From Nesterenkonia aurantiaca (GTDB lineage Bacteria > Actinomycetota > Actinomycetes > Actinomycetales > Micrococcaceae): 64,000 nt of DNA. The translations under genes and the position numbers were made by a program. Position 1 is the stretch's first letter, and every line of letters starts with the position of its first letter. Shown here one piece after another: positions 16,645 through 24,994 of the stretch. The stretch covers positions 65,000-128,999 of the forward strand of contig NZ_SOAN01000002.1 of the NCBI RefSeq assembly GCF_004364585.1. Direction: 5' to 3'. A model generated the notes under the pieces. It was given only the letters and a program-made list of their open reading frames with translations. It was not told the DNA's origin and did not search any database.

Positions 16645-17256
16645 TCAGAGGGTGCCGAGGATGACGTCGAGGAACGTGAACCCCAGGATGCCGTAGAGCA
16701 GCCCGATCCAGAGCGAGTGGGTCAGGGACTTCCAGAACTGGCCGGTGGCGATGAGCAGCCCGAAGGCCGCGGGGGTGCAGGCCATGGCGTATCCGCCCAC
16801 CAGCATCCAGAGCCCGGTGAACTCACCCAGGGCCAACATGTAGAAGCCCACCCCGATGGTCCAGATCATGGTGAACTCGAAGAGCAGCGCGGCGATGACC
16901 ACGGTGACGATCACCGCCCAGAGATATCGGCCCCAGTCTCTGGCGAAGCGCCGCAGGGCGCTGGGTCGCCGTTCCGGCGCGGACCTCATCAGGGCTCTCC
17001 CGTTCGACCCGGCCTTGGCCGTTGAACGGGACTTGCCCGTCGGCTGGGCCTTGCCGGTTGACTGGGTCTTCCCAGCATTCCGGGCTTTTTCAGCGGACCG
17101 GGCCCTACCAGCAGGTCGAGTCTTCTCGACTGGCCGGGCCTTCCCGGTCGTTCCGGTGCCGGCGGGTCGGCGCGCGGCCGTCGTGCTCCGCTTCCGCGGC
17201 GGGGTCGAGGACCGTCCGGCGGGCCGCTTCGCGGTGGACTTCTTGCTGGTGCTCAC
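16645..17256 (-). CDS. Membrane protein with a basic hexapeptide-repeat N-terminal region, hypothetical
   Basis: The 203-residue protein has two parts. Residues 1-95 are very basic and low in complexity, starting MSTSKKSTAKRP and containing about eight copies of a six-residue unit such as TGKARP and AEKARN. Residues 105-203 hold three or four hydrophobic helices, interrupted by GQFWKSL. It resembles actinobacterial membrane proteins with lysine/alanine/proline tails that may contact nucleic acid or the membrane surface, but no named family is recognised. The repeat tract is probably prone to length change. Confidence 0.7.
   Translation of the reverse strand: MSTSKKSTAKRPAGRSSTPPRKRSTTAARRPAGTGTTGKARPVEKTRPAGRARSAEKARNAGKTQSTGKAQPTGKSRSTAKAGSNGRALMRSAPERRPSALRRFARDWGRYLWAVIVTVVIAALLFEFTMIWTIGVGFYMLALGEFTGLWMLVGGYAMACTPAAFGLLIATGQFWKSLTHSLWIGLLYGILGFTFLDVILGTL
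16995..17148 (-). repeat. 18-base tandem repeat encoding basic hexapeptides
   Basis: Within the previous gene, about eight diverged 18-base units encode x-[GEA]-[KR]-[AST]-[RQ]-[PSN]. On the plus strand the period is visible as recurring GGGCCTT/GGGTCTT/GGGCTTT blocks 18 bases apart. Confidence 0.7.
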
Positions 17257-17368
17257 AGCGTGTCAGCGTACCGGGACTCGGACGTGACCAGGACACCGAT
17301 CGAAGCGGCGCGGTGGAACCGGGTCGGGGCTGTCCAGTCCTTGGGGGTGGGGTTGCCCGGCTGAGAGG

Positions 17369-17551
17369 TCAGATCCCGCCGAGGTAGGGCAGGACCAGGA
17401 GAAAGACGATCACCCCGATGCCGACGCCCAGGGTGACCGCGACGGTGACGTCGGAGTTGGCGCGGCCGAGCCCCGGCACCTGATGGTCGGAGGGTTCCGG
17501 GGCCGGGGGATCCAGCTCCTGGCGGGAGGAGTGTGCGGGAAGAGATGACAT
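17369..17551 (-). CDS. Small membrane-anchored protein, hypothetical
   Basis: A 60-residue protein with a polar, Pro-rich first half and a single C-terminal hydrophobic segment of about 22 residues (VTVAVTLGVGIGVIVFLLVL) ending PYLGGI. The frame is open further upstream, but the ATG at 17551 has GAGGTG at Shine-Dalgarno distance. No family is recognised. It has the layout of a small tail-anchored or type III membrane protein. Confidence 0.5.
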   Translation of the reverse strand: MSSLPAHSSRQELDPPAPEPSDHQVPGLGRANSDVTVAVTLGVGIGVIVFLLVLPYLGGI

Positions 17552-17675
17552 TCGTGCACCTCGCTTGGCAGAGTCGTGCCTGGTGGATGGGCAAAACGTT
17601 CTGACCTGGATTCTAAGCAGGATCTCTGAAAATGAGCTGGGCACGAGGTCAACCTTGGCCGGGTGCTGGGGCGGC

Positions 17676-18335
17676 TCAGTGCAGGAGGCCTGCGGGCACC
17701 TTCAGATCGGGTCCCTGGTGCAGCGATTCGGTCAGGAGCAGGTCCACCGCACGCACCGCCTGCGCGCGGCTCACCGGCGATCCTGCCCCGGACAGCTCCG
17801 GGACGTGGACGAATCCGGCCGGCATCGAGGGCGGGCCCGCGTGCAGCAGCGCATAGAGCAGGTTGTTGCACACGAAGCTTCCGGCGCTGAGCGAGAGCGC
17901 CACGGGAATTCCTGCGGCGCTGATCGCGGCATGGGCTGCCTTCAGCCGCAGGGTGGAGAACATCGCAGGAGGGCCTCCCGGGACCACGGGTTCCTCGGTG
18001 GGCTGGTGCCCGGCATTATCGGGGATCCGGGCATCGCGCAGATTCAGGCCCACCCGCTCCAGGCGCACCGCATCGATGCCGGCCGCCAGGCCCACCGCGA
18101 TCACCAGATCTGGGGCCGTGTCGGCAATCTGTTCGAGCACAAGCTCGGCGCTGGCATGGAACTCCACCGGCAGCAGCGCGGTGCGCACCACGATCTCGCC
18201 ATGGACCTGCTGGGCGTGCAGCGCGGTGCGGGCGGCTGCGGCGGCCAGGTCGGTGACCACGTCCCAGGAGGGGTTGTGGTCCATCCCCGCGAAGGGCTCG
18301 AAGCCGGTCAGCAGCACGGTCGGTGAAGGGTTCAT
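17676..18335 (-). CDS. pcp: Pyroglutamyl-peptidase I
   Basis: This 219-residue cytoplasmic cysteine peptidase removes N-terminal pyroglutamate from peptides. The N-terminal TGFEPF motif and the GSFVCN segment containing the catalytic Cys (near residue 143) are present, along with a GLAAGID segment near 83. The catalytic His would lie in HVPEL near 173. It starts 19 bases after the galK stop on the same strand, so galK and pcp are probably cotranscribed, although their functions are unrelated. Confidence 0.9.
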   Translation of the reverse strand: MNPSPTVLLTGFEPFAGMDHNPSWDVVTDLAAAAARTALHAQQVHGEIVVRTALLPVEFHASAELVLEQIADTAPDLVIAVGLAAGIDAVRLERVGLNLRDARIPDNAGHQPTEEPVVPGGPPAMFSTLRLKAAHAAISAAGIPVALSLSAGSFVCNNLLYALLHAGPPSMPAGFVHVPELSGAGSPVSRAQAVRAVDLLLTESLHQGPDLKVPAGLLH

Positions 18336-18354
18336 GGCGCGGCCGGCTACGTGG

Positions 18355-19707
18355 TCACAGCGCCTGTGCGGCGGAGGAGGGCGCGACGTCGAGCAGGCGG
18401 ATGCCGCGGCTGATGCGTTCCAGGGCCACGGTGAGCTTGGGGATCGCCGCGGGGGTGATCAGAACCAGCACCGATCCGCCGAAGCCACCCCCGATGAGTC
18501 GGGCCCCCTCGGCGCCCTGGGCCAGCGCGGTCTCCACCACGAGGTCGGCGACGTCGAAGGAGACCTCGGCGTCGTCGCGCATGCTCATGTGCCCGGCGGT
18601 GAGGATGCCACCCACCGTGGAGGCGATGTGGCGCACGCCGTAGGCCTCCCCGGAGAGCAGATGATGCAGCTTCTCGGAGCGCACCATCTCGGTCAGGGCG
18701 TGCCGCAGCCGCCGCCGGCAGGCGTCGATGCTGCGCCCCTGGAGCGTCTCCAGCTGTTCTGCGAGCCGATCAAACTCCTCCAGCACATGGGAGACGTCGG
18801 CCTTGCGCGGGCGCTCGGGCAGCGCGTCGCGCAGCCGGTCGAAGCCCAGCAGGCGGGCGGCGGCCTCGGCGTCTGCTCGACGGTCCCCGAACTGGCCGTC
18901 GGCCAGCCGATGCGCCTCCCCGGTGTCCACGGCGATCAGCCGGTAGCCGCGAAGGATGCAGCCGATGTCCAAGGGGGTGACGCTGAAGTCCCGGCAGTCC
19001 AAGGAGAGCACCTTGCCCGGCCGGGCGCGCATCGCCGCGGTCTGATCCAGGCCCCCGGTGCCGGCGCCGACGACCTCGACCTCGGCGCGCACGCAGGCGG
19101 CGGCGAGATCTCGGCGGTTCTCCCGGGTCAGCGCGGCGTTGAGATCCTGGAGCGGATTGTCCTGGCCGAACGGGGTGCCCAGGGCGAGGAACGCGAGGAT
19201 CGAAGCGCATTCAAGCGCGGCCGAGGAGGACAGGCCCCCGCCGATGGGCAGCGTGGAGACCACCAGCAGGTCGGCGCCGAAGCCCTCGTCCACCGCGAAC
19301 GTCGGCTGGGACCTGCCCAGTTCGCGCAGCGCCCAGAGGACCCCGGAGACGTAATGGCTCCAATGGGCCTCTTCCGGCGTTGCCTCTGGTCCGATCTGGT
19401 CCGGGTTCACGGTGGTGACCCCGTCGTCGAGCGAGGCGTCGAGGGTGCGCAGGCGAAGCCTGCCATCAGTGCGCGGGGCTGCGGCCACATAGGTCCCGTG
19501 TGACAGGGCCATCGGGAGGCAGCGACCGGCGTGGAAATCGATGTGCTCGCCGTTGAGATTGGCTCTGCCCGGGGCGAACCAGGTGCCCGAAGCTGCCCGG
19601 CCATACTCCTGTTGGAAGCGGCTGACCAGGTCAGATTGGATCTCTTGTGGTTCGCCAGGGGCAATCCAGACGGCATCGGTAGTTCGCACGATGTTCCATT
19701 GTGCCAC
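18355..19707 (-). CDS. galK: Galactokinase
   Basis: The 450-residue GHMP kinase phosphorylates D-galactose at C1. The galactokinase signature appears near residue 46 as GRANLNGEHIDFHAG, the ATP-binding loop as LPIGGGLSSSAALECA, the catalytic Asp in GTGGLDQTAA, and the third GHMP motif as GGGFGGSVLVL. It is about 60 residues longer than E. coli GalK, mostly from central insertions. No other Leloir-pathway gene is visible nearby. The gene ends just before pcp and is divergent from the Ohr gene. Confidence 0.92.
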   Translation of the reverse strand: MAQWNIVRTTDAVWIAPGEPQEIQSDLVSRFQQEYGRAASGTWFAPGRANLNGEHIDFHAGRCLPMALSHGTYVAAAPRTDGRLRLRTLDASLDDGVTTVNPDQIGPEATPEEAHWSHYVSGVLWALRELGRSQPTFAVDEGFGADLLVVSTLPIGGGLSSSAALECASILAFLALGTPFGQDNPLQDLNAALTRENRRDLAAACVRAEVEVVGAGTGGLDQTAAMRARPGKVLSLDCRDFSVTPLDIGCILRGYRLIAVDTGEAHRLADGQFGDRRADAEAAARLLGFDRLRDALPERPRKADVSHVLEEFDRLAEQLETLQGRSIDACRRRLRHALTEMVRSEKLHHLLSGEAYGVRHIASTVGGILTAGHMSMRDDAEVSFDVADLVVETALAQGAEGARLIGGGFGGSVLVLITPAAIPKLTVALERISRGIRLLDVAPSSAAQAL

Positions 19708-19802
19708 TCACGGCGGTGTGGTGTTTTATGGGGATGACCGGCACTGCTGCGGAATCGCCGCGGCGGCCGAGGACCCCGCAGGACTATCGAGAGGATCCCT
19801 CC

Positions 19803-20231
19803 ATGGCGATCGAGACTGTGTACACCGCAGAAGCACTGGCCACCGGCGATGGACGCAACGGGCGCACCCGCACCTCAGACGGCATGATCGACCTGAATCT
19901 GAGCACCCCGGCGCCGATGGGCGGCTCGGGTGAGGGAGCCAATCCGGAACAGCTCTTCGCAGCCGGCTACGCCGCCTGCCTCCACGGGGCACTGCGCAAG
20001 ATCGCCTCCGGGGAGGGGGCCGATGTGAGCGACTCCTCGGTCGGGGCGAAGGTGAGCATCGGCAAGGACGAGGACGGCGGCTTCGGGCTCGCCGTGGTCA
20101 TCGAGGTGGTCATCCCTCACGTCGATCAGGCCCAGGCCGAGGCGCTCGCCGAGAAGGCCCACGCGTTCTGCCCCTACTCCAAGGCCACCCGCGGCAATAT
20201 CGAGGTCACGGTCACCGTCTCCGACGACTGA
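19803..20231 (+). CDS. ohr: Ohr/OsmC family organic hydroperoxide reductase
   Basis: A 142-residue OsmC-fold peroxidase. Both redox cysteines are present, the peroxidatic one in GYAACLHGAL near residue 58 and the resolving one in AFCPYSKAT near 120, and the N-terminus MAIETVYTAEALATGDGRNG is typical of Ohr. It reduces organic hydroperoxides in the cytoplasm using lipoylated thiol donors. The ATG at 19803 is preceded by GAGAGGA. The longer upstream reading frame runs into the divergent galK start. No OhrR gene is adjacent. Confidence 0.92.
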   Translation: MAIETVYTAEALATGDGRNGRTRTSDGMIDLNLSTPAPMGGSGEGANPEQLFAAGYAACLHGALRKIASGEGADVSDSSVGAKVSIGKDEDGGFGLAVVIEVVIPHVDQAQAEALAEKAHAFCPYSKATRGNIEVTVTVSDD

Positions 20232-20304
20232 GCCCCGGTCTCCGGCTGAGCCCCGGTCGCCGACGCGCTCCCTGCGCCCGGAGCGGACACCCTGGGCTTA
20301 TTCA

Positions 20305-20331
20305 TTCAACTTTGAAATACTCAAGGTTGAA
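20305..20331. promoter_or_regulatory. Palindromic operator candidate upstream of the pirin gene
   Basis: TTCAACTTTGA (20305-20315) and TCAAGGTTGAA (20321-20331) form an 11-bp inverted repeat with one mismatch and a five-base spacer. The left arm with the next base, TTCAACTTTGAA, is one mismatch from the palindrome at 8800. It lies 30 bases before the pirin start codon. Confidence 0.55.
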
Positions 20332-20360
20332 GCTGGCCGCCCGCAGCAGAGGAGACGTCG

Positions 20361-21548
20361 ATGAGCAGCACCGAGACCGAACCGCAGGAGCAGGTCTGCA
20401 TCAACGGGCCCTACACCTTCGAGGGTCTGCGCGATGGCGTCACCCGCGCCGAGGACGGGGTGGAGCTGCTCGAGCCGCGAACGGTGCCGCTGGGCGGACC
20501 GCGGGCGATGACCGTGCGCCGGACCCTCCCGCAGCGCGCCCGATCGCTCGTCGGCGCCTGGTGCTTCCTGGACTTCTACGGGCCCGATGACCTGACGCGG
20601 GCCACTCCGATGCGGGTGCCCCGGCACCCGCACACCGGACTGGCCACCGTCTCCTGGCTCTTCGAGGGCCGGATCGATCATATGGACTCCGCAGGAAACT
20701 GGGCCACCGTGCGCCCCGGGGAGGTGGCGGTGATGAACGCCGGCAGCGGGATCAGCCACTCCGAGTACTCCTCCGCCGACACCACCGTGCTGCACGGCGC
20801 CCAGCTCTGGTACGCCTTCCCCGAGGCACACCGCTTCGTGGAGCCCTCCTTGGAGACCGCCCGCCCGGATCCGGTGCAGGGTCCCGGCTGGGAGGCCCGG
20901 GTCTTCCTGGGAGAGCTGCTGGGTCAGCGTTCGCCGGTGAAGACCTATCTTCCGCTGACCGGGGCGCAGCTGCGCCTCGAGCCGGGCACGGTGCTCGAGA
21001 TCGAGGTCCCCGCCGCCCATGAGCACGGACTGCTGCGGATCTCTGGCGCGGTGCGGCTCAACGGCGCCCTGGTGGAAGAGGATCATCTGGCGGTGACCGA
21101 GACCGGGACCACCATGCTGCGCGTGGAGGCGCTGAAGGAGCCGGTGCTCGCGCTGCTCATCGGCGGCGAGCCCCTGGGCGAACAGATCGTGATGTGGTGG
21201 AACTTCGTGGGACGCAGTCACGAGGAGATCGTGGCGTTCCGCCACGCCTACCAGGCAGAGATGGGCTTCGAACCTCCGGCGCAGGACTCTCCGCTGCACA
21301 TGCAGGCCGGGGCCGCCGAGGACGGCTCTACCGAGCGAGCGGCCCGGGCCGACGGCTCGGAGCATCAGGTCCCGGTCCCCGCAGGGGCGCTGGGCAGCCC
21401 GGTGCACGGACGGCTGCGCGATGTGCTGGCCGAGGCCCGCTACGACGACGGACGGTCGTTCCCGCAGTTCGGCGACTTCCCGCCCGGACAGGCCGCTCCA
21501 CTGCCGGCCCCGGAGCTGCCCAACACCCGGATGAAGCCCCGCGGCTGA
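20361..21548 (+). CDS. Pirin family protein
   Basis: The 395-residue protein has the bicupin pirin fold with the diagnostic metal-binding segment RHPHTGLATVSWLFEG and the downstream His of RIDHMDS and the GEVAVMNAGSGISHSE loop. Pirins include quercetin dioxygenases and redox-stress proteins. It is about 100 residues longer than a typical pirin; the excess is mainly a C-terminal polar extension after residue 300. The ATG is preceded by GAGGAGAC. Its operator-like site suggests control together with the LLM oxidoreductase. Confidence 0.92.
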   Translation: MSSTETEPQEQVCINGPYTFEGLRDGVTRAEDGVELLEPRTVPLGGPRAMTVRRTLPQRARSLVGAWCFLDFYGPDDLTRATPMRVPRHPHTGLATVSWLFEGRIDHMDSAGNWATVRPGEVAVMNAGSGISHSEYSSADTTVLHGAQLWYAFPEAHRFVEPSLETARPDPVQGPGWEARVFLGELLGQRSPVKTYLPLTGAQLRLEPGTVLEIEVPAAHEHGLLRISGAVRLNGALVEEDHLAVTETGTTMLRVEALKEPVLALLIGGEPLGEQIVMWWNFVGRSHEEIVAFRHAYQAEMGFEPPAQDSPLHMQAGAAEDGSTERAARADGSEHQVPVPAGALGSPVHGRLRDVLAEARYDDGRSFPQFGDFPPGQAAPLPAPELPNTRMKPRG

Positions 21549-21639
21549 ACCCGGCAGCCCCGCTGGGGAGCGACTGCTGTGAAAGACTTGGCCTCGCTCA
21601 CACGGTGAGCGGCACCAGCACCGGCGAGCAGGAGGCTCA

Positions 21640-22032
21640 GTGAGCGAAGACCCATTGCGCGCGGACCCGCAGCGCGGACGGCTGAGCTCTCGCCTGCTGG
21701 CTCACGGGCAGGAGCCTGACCCACGCTTCACCCTCGCCAATGAGCGCACCTTCCTGGCCTGGATCCGCACCGCGCTGGCGTTCCTCGCCGGTGGAGTCGC
21801 CGTGGAAGCCTTCGCCGCCGAGGTGTTCGCCGATCCCTACCGCACCGTGGTCTCGGTGCTGACGATCAGCGTGGGACTGCTGATCAGCGTGGGCGCGGGC
21901 ATGCGCTGGCTCAACGTGGAGCGCAGCATGCGCCTGGGACATCCGCTGCCGATGCCGCTGATCATCCCGGTGCTGAGCTTCGCCTCGGGTGTCGCCATGG
22001 CTGTGGTCATCGCGCTGGTGGTGCTGGACTGA
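21640..22032 (+). CDS. DUF202 (YidH) family membrane protein
   Basis: The 130-residue protein carries the DUF202 core DPRFTLANERTFLAWIRTALAFLAGGVAVEAF and three transmembrane helices. The function is unknown in the family. The start is a GTG preceded by AGGAGG. Its stop codon overlaps the ATG of a second DUF202-like gene (TGATG), so the two are a coupled pair and may form a hetero-oligomer. Confidence 0.85.
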   Translation: MSEDPLRADPQRGRLSSRLLAHGQEPDPRFTLANERTFLAWIRTALAFLAGGVAVEAFAAEVFADPYRTVVSVLTISVGLLISVGAGMRWLNVERSMRLGHPLPMPLIIPVLSFASGVAMAVVIALVVLD

Positions 22033-22358
22033 TGTCCCCGGCGGCCCCGCTGCATGCGGATCCGGGTCTGCAGCCCGAACGCACGGTGCTCTCCTGGGGT
22101 CGGACCATGATGCTCTTCGCGCTGGTGGGGGCGGTCTTCCTGCGTTGGCTGCCGCACTATGGCTTCTGGACCGTGGGGCTGGCGCTGAGCTGCGCCGTCG
22201 TCGCCGGTGCGATCTACGCCACCCAGCGGCGGCGGTACACGCGGCAGTCTCGTGGCATCGCGGCTGAGCAGGTGGAGGCCGATGTGCCCGCCGTGCTGAC
22301 CACGACCGTGGCCACCGTGGTGCTCGGCCTGCTGGGCATCCTCGCGGTGCTGTCCTGA
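22032..22358 (+). CDS. DUF202 family membrane protein, second of a pair
   Basis: A 108-residue three-helix membrane protein with a shortened DUF202 motif (LQPERTVLSWGRTMMLFALVGAVFLRW). It overlaps the preceding DUF202 gene by one base. Such short-long DUF202 pairs are common in Actinobacteria. No biochemical role is known. Confidence 0.8.
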   Translation: MSPAAPLHADPGLQPERTVLSWGRTMMLFALVGAVFLRWLPHYGFWTVGLALSCAVVAGAIYATQRRRYTRQSRGIAAEQVEADVPAVLTTTVATVVLGLLGILAVLS

Positions 22359-22442
22359 ACTCGAGCTGAATGCAGGCTGGTCCCGGTGTTGGGCTGGGCG
22401 TGCTACGTTTCGCGCTCGACTACCAATGAGGAGGTCCTTGCC

Positions 22443-23246
22443 TTGTCGATGAAGATGATGACCACAGGTTTCGCCCTGGCCGGCGTGCTGGCCCTGGCGG
22501 CATGCAGTGACGCCCCCGCCGCCGAGAACGAGGACGCGGGCGCCCAGGAGCAAGGTGCCGAAGCCGGCGCGGCGAGCCCGGAGGAAGGCGCCGAGGGCGA
22601 ACAGCCCGAGCTGCCCGAGGCGGACACCTCAGACATTCCGGAGGTCGTCGCGGAGGTCAACGAGGAAGAGATCAGCGGCGAGGACTTCACCGTGCTCTAT
22701 GAGTCTCAGTTCCAGCAGATGGCGATGCAGTCCCAGATGACCGGCGAGGAGCCCGACCAGGATCAGCTCAAAGATCAGACCCTGGAATCGATGATCGGCA
22801 ACGAGCTGCTGCTCCAGGATGCCCAGGAAGAGGGCTATGAGGCCTCCCAGGAGGAGATCGATGCGCTGATCGCCGACGCCGCGGAGACCGCGGGAATGGG
22901 ATCCTCGGAGGAGTTCATCGAGGCCTATGAAGAGCAGGGCATGGACGGGGAGCAGCTCACCCAGGACGCGGAGAACCAGGTCCTGATCAATCAGGTGCTG
23001 GCACAGCTGGAGGTCCCCGAGCCCTCTGAGGAGGAGCTTCGTGAGGTCTACGATGAGGCCGTCGCCGCCCAGGAGGAAGCCGGGGGCGCCGAAGGTGCGG
23101 AGGGTGAAGACGCCGCCGAGATGCCGTCCTTCGAGGAAGCTCGTGAGGACCTTGAATCGCAGGCCGTGGACCAGGCCCGCAACGAGGCCGCGCTGGACCA
23201 TGTCGAGGATCTCCGCTCCGACGCAGAGATCCAGACCCACCTGTGA
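22443..23246 (+). CDS. SurA N-terminal-domain lipoprotein, strongly acidic
   Basis: The 267-residue protein begins with a lipoprotein signal peptide ending LALAAC, so it should be anchored outside the membrane. After an acidic linker it has a SurA/PrsA-like chaperone domain (VVAEVNEEEISGEDF to an LKDQTLESMIGNELLLQDA helix, residues about 60-260). No parvulin PPIase domain is visible, so it is a chaperone-type rather than isomerase-type member. The TTG at 22443 is preferred because GAGGAGG lies eight bases upstream; the ATG at 22449 is the alternative. Asp and Glu make up an unusually large share of residues. Confidence 0.8.
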   Translation: MSMKMMTTGFALAGVLALAACSDAPAAENEDAGAQEQGAEAGAASPEEGAEGEQPELPEADTSDIPEVVAEVNEEEISGEDFTVLYESQFQQMAMQSQMTGEEPDQDQLKDQTLESMIGNELLLQDAQEEGYEASQEEIDALIADAAETAGMGSSEEFIEAYEEQGMDGEQLTQDAENQVLINQVLAQLEVPEPSEEELREVYDEAVAAQEEAGGAEGAEGEDAAEMPSFEEAREDLESQAVDQARNEAALDHVEDLRSDAEIQTHL

Positions 23247-23251
23247 TCTGA

Positions 23252-23303
23252 GCGCGACGCCCTGGAGCGGCCGAGTGTGCCCTCAGGGCAGGTGGCGTCG
23301 CGC
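23252..23303. terminator. Compound stem-loop between convergent genes, bidirectional terminator candidate
   Basis: GCGCGACGCC (23252-23261) is perfectly complementary to GGCGTCGCGC (23294-23303), and an inner TGCCC/GGGCA hairpin lies at 23278-23290. It spans the stop of the glycerate kinase gene and sits between convergent genes. There is no T tract. Confidence 0.5.
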
Positions 23304-24497
23304 CGAGGAGTTGGTCTCAGCGGAGTCCATGGCCTGTGGCAGCTGATGTTCCAGCAGCCCGCAGGCCTGCGCCGTGGTGTCGGTGATCAGCTCCCCGGCT
23401 CGGTCCAGCAGATCCGGCAGCGAGGCCGCGCCAGGGGCGATCGAGAACGCCGCGGTGAGCCCCGCGGCTCGGCACTGTTCCGCGCTGAGCTGCACCGCCC
23501 CGGCGATCACCAGCACCGCCGCCTCGGGCGGGGCGCAGCGCTGCACGGCCTGGACCACCTTGCCGCCGAGGGACTGGGCGTCCAGCGAACCCTCCCCGGT
23601 GATCACGAGATCGGCCCGGGCCAGGGTCTGCTGGAGGTCCAGCGCCTCGGCCACCATCTGCGAACCGGGCAGCACCTGAGCCCCGAGCAGCACGGTCAGC
23701 GCCAGCGGCATGCCGCCGGCCGCGCCGAAGCCCGGGGCTGCGCACAGCTGCTCCGGATCGGTCTCGCCCATGACGCCCAGCACCTCGGCGAGTCGGGCGA
23801 GACCGGCATCGAGGAGACCGACCTGCTCCGGCGTCGCGCCCTTCTGAGGTCCGAACACCGCCGCCGCCCCGCGCTCGCCGGTGAGCGGATTGTCCACATC
23901 CACCGCGACCCGCCAGCGCACCTGACGGGCCCGGGGTTCCAGCGCGCTGAGGTCCACGGAGCTGATCTTTCCCAGGCCCGCGCCGCCGGGGTCCACCGGC
24001 GTCCCGGTCGCGTCGAGGAACTCGGCGCCCAGGGCGCGCAGCAGCCCGGTGCCGCCGTCGGTGCTCGCGGAGCCGCCGATGCACAGCAGGATCTCGGTGC
24101 ACTCCGGTTCGGCCAGCAGCGCACGAGCGATCAGCCCGACTCCGAAGGTGTCGGCGCGCAGCGGCTGCGGCGCGACATCAGAGACCTGCGGAAGCCCGTT
24201 GCCCTGCGCCGCCTCGATCACCCCGGTGCGTCCGTCGGCAGAACGCCCGTACTGCGCGGTCGCCGGGCGACCCAGCGCGTCATGGATTTCCACGGTCTCC
24301 GGAGTGCGTCCCCAGGCGGCCAGCAGCGCCTCCAGGGTGCCCTCGCCTCCGTCGGCGAAGGGCAGCTCGAGGATCTCTGCCGCACCGAAGACCTGGCGGG
24401 CCCCGCGGGCCATGGCCGCTGCGGCCTCGGCCGCACTCGCGGAGCCCTTGAACGAGTCCGGGACGCAGACGATGCGCGGCGCGGCGGTGGTGCTCAT
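23283..24497 (-). CDS. glxK: Glycerate kinase
   Basis: This 404-residue protein belongs to the GarK/GlxK glycerate kinase family, which phosphorylates D-glycerate to 2- or 3-phosphoglycerate. Diagnostic segments are VCVPDSFKGSASAAEAAAAM at the N-terminus, PFADGGEGTLEAL, a central CIGGSASTDGG loop and a C-terminal VITGEGSLDAQSLGGK. The start is an ATG at 24497. It precedes no obvious glyoxylate pathway gene, and the next gene upstream encodes a universal stress protein in the same direction. Confidence 0.93.
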   Translation of the reverse strand: MSTTAAPRIVCVPDSFKGSASAAEAAAAMARGARQVFGAAEILELPFADGGEGTLEALLAAWGRTPETVEIHDALGRPATAQYGRSADGRTGVIEAAQGNGLPQVSDVAPQPLRADTFGVGLIARALLAEPECTEILLCIGGSASTDGGTGLLRALGAEFLDATGTPVDPGGAGLGKISSVDLSALEPRARQVRWRVAVDVDNPLTGERGAAAVFGPQKGATPEQVGLLDAGLARLAEVLGVMGETDPEQLCAAPGFGAAGGMPLALTVLLGAQVLPGSQMVAEALDLQQTLARADLVITGEGSLDAQSLGGKVVQAVQRCAPPEAAVLVIAGAVQLSAEQCRAAGLTAAFSIAPGAASLPDLLDRAGELITDTTAQACGLLEHQLPQAMDSAETNSSARRHLP

Positions 24498-24527
24498 CGT
24501 GTGCGGATCTGCCGGGGTCTGCGGGTC

Positions 24528-24956
24528 CTAGTCGACATAGGTGTTGGCGATGTAGACGTCGCAGCCCGCGGTGTGTGACACGGTGTTCGCGACGCTGCCC
24601 AGCACCCGACGGGCTCCGCGCATGCGCTGGTTGCCCACCACGATCAGCTGGGCGCCCGCCTTCTCCGCGTAGTCGATCAGCGCCTCCGCGGGCTTGCCCT
24701 GAGCCGATCCAGCGTGGATCTTCAGCCCGGGGGTGCGCAGACCTCGGACCACCTGCTCGGCGATGTAGAGCGCGTTGTCGGCACCCGAGACCACCCACTG
24801 GTCCGAGCCGCTGTTGACGTGTTCGATGGTGGCGTCGGTGTGCGCGGACACCACATGCAGCGCGACATCGAGCTTCAGCGCGAGATCGCGGGCCTTATGG
24901 GCGGCACGCTGGGCCGTCGGACTTCCGTCCACGCCGACGATGATCGGACCTGTCAT
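24528..24956 (-). CDS. Universal stress protein
   Basis: A single-domain UspA protein of 142 residues. It starts MTGPIIVGVDGSPTAQRA and ends with the nucleotide-binding pattern VVGNQRMRGARRVLGSVANTVSHTAGCDV, which fits the ATP-binding G-2x-G-9x-G(S/T) motif. The ATG at 24956 has AGAAGGAG upstream. The longer frame would overlap the next gene. It lies 30 bases before glycerate kinase and may be cotranscribed with it. Confidence 0.92.
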   Translation of the reverse strand: MTGPIIVGVDGSPTAQRAAHKARDLALKLDVALHVVSAHTDATIEHVNSGSDQWVVSGADNALYIAEQVVRGLRTPGLKIHAGSAQGKPAEALIDYAEKAGAQLIVVGNQRMRGARRVLGSVANTVSHTAGCDVYIANTYVD

Positions 24957-24994
24957 GGTGTTCTCCTTCTTTGAGGTGTGAGGGTGACCACAGA

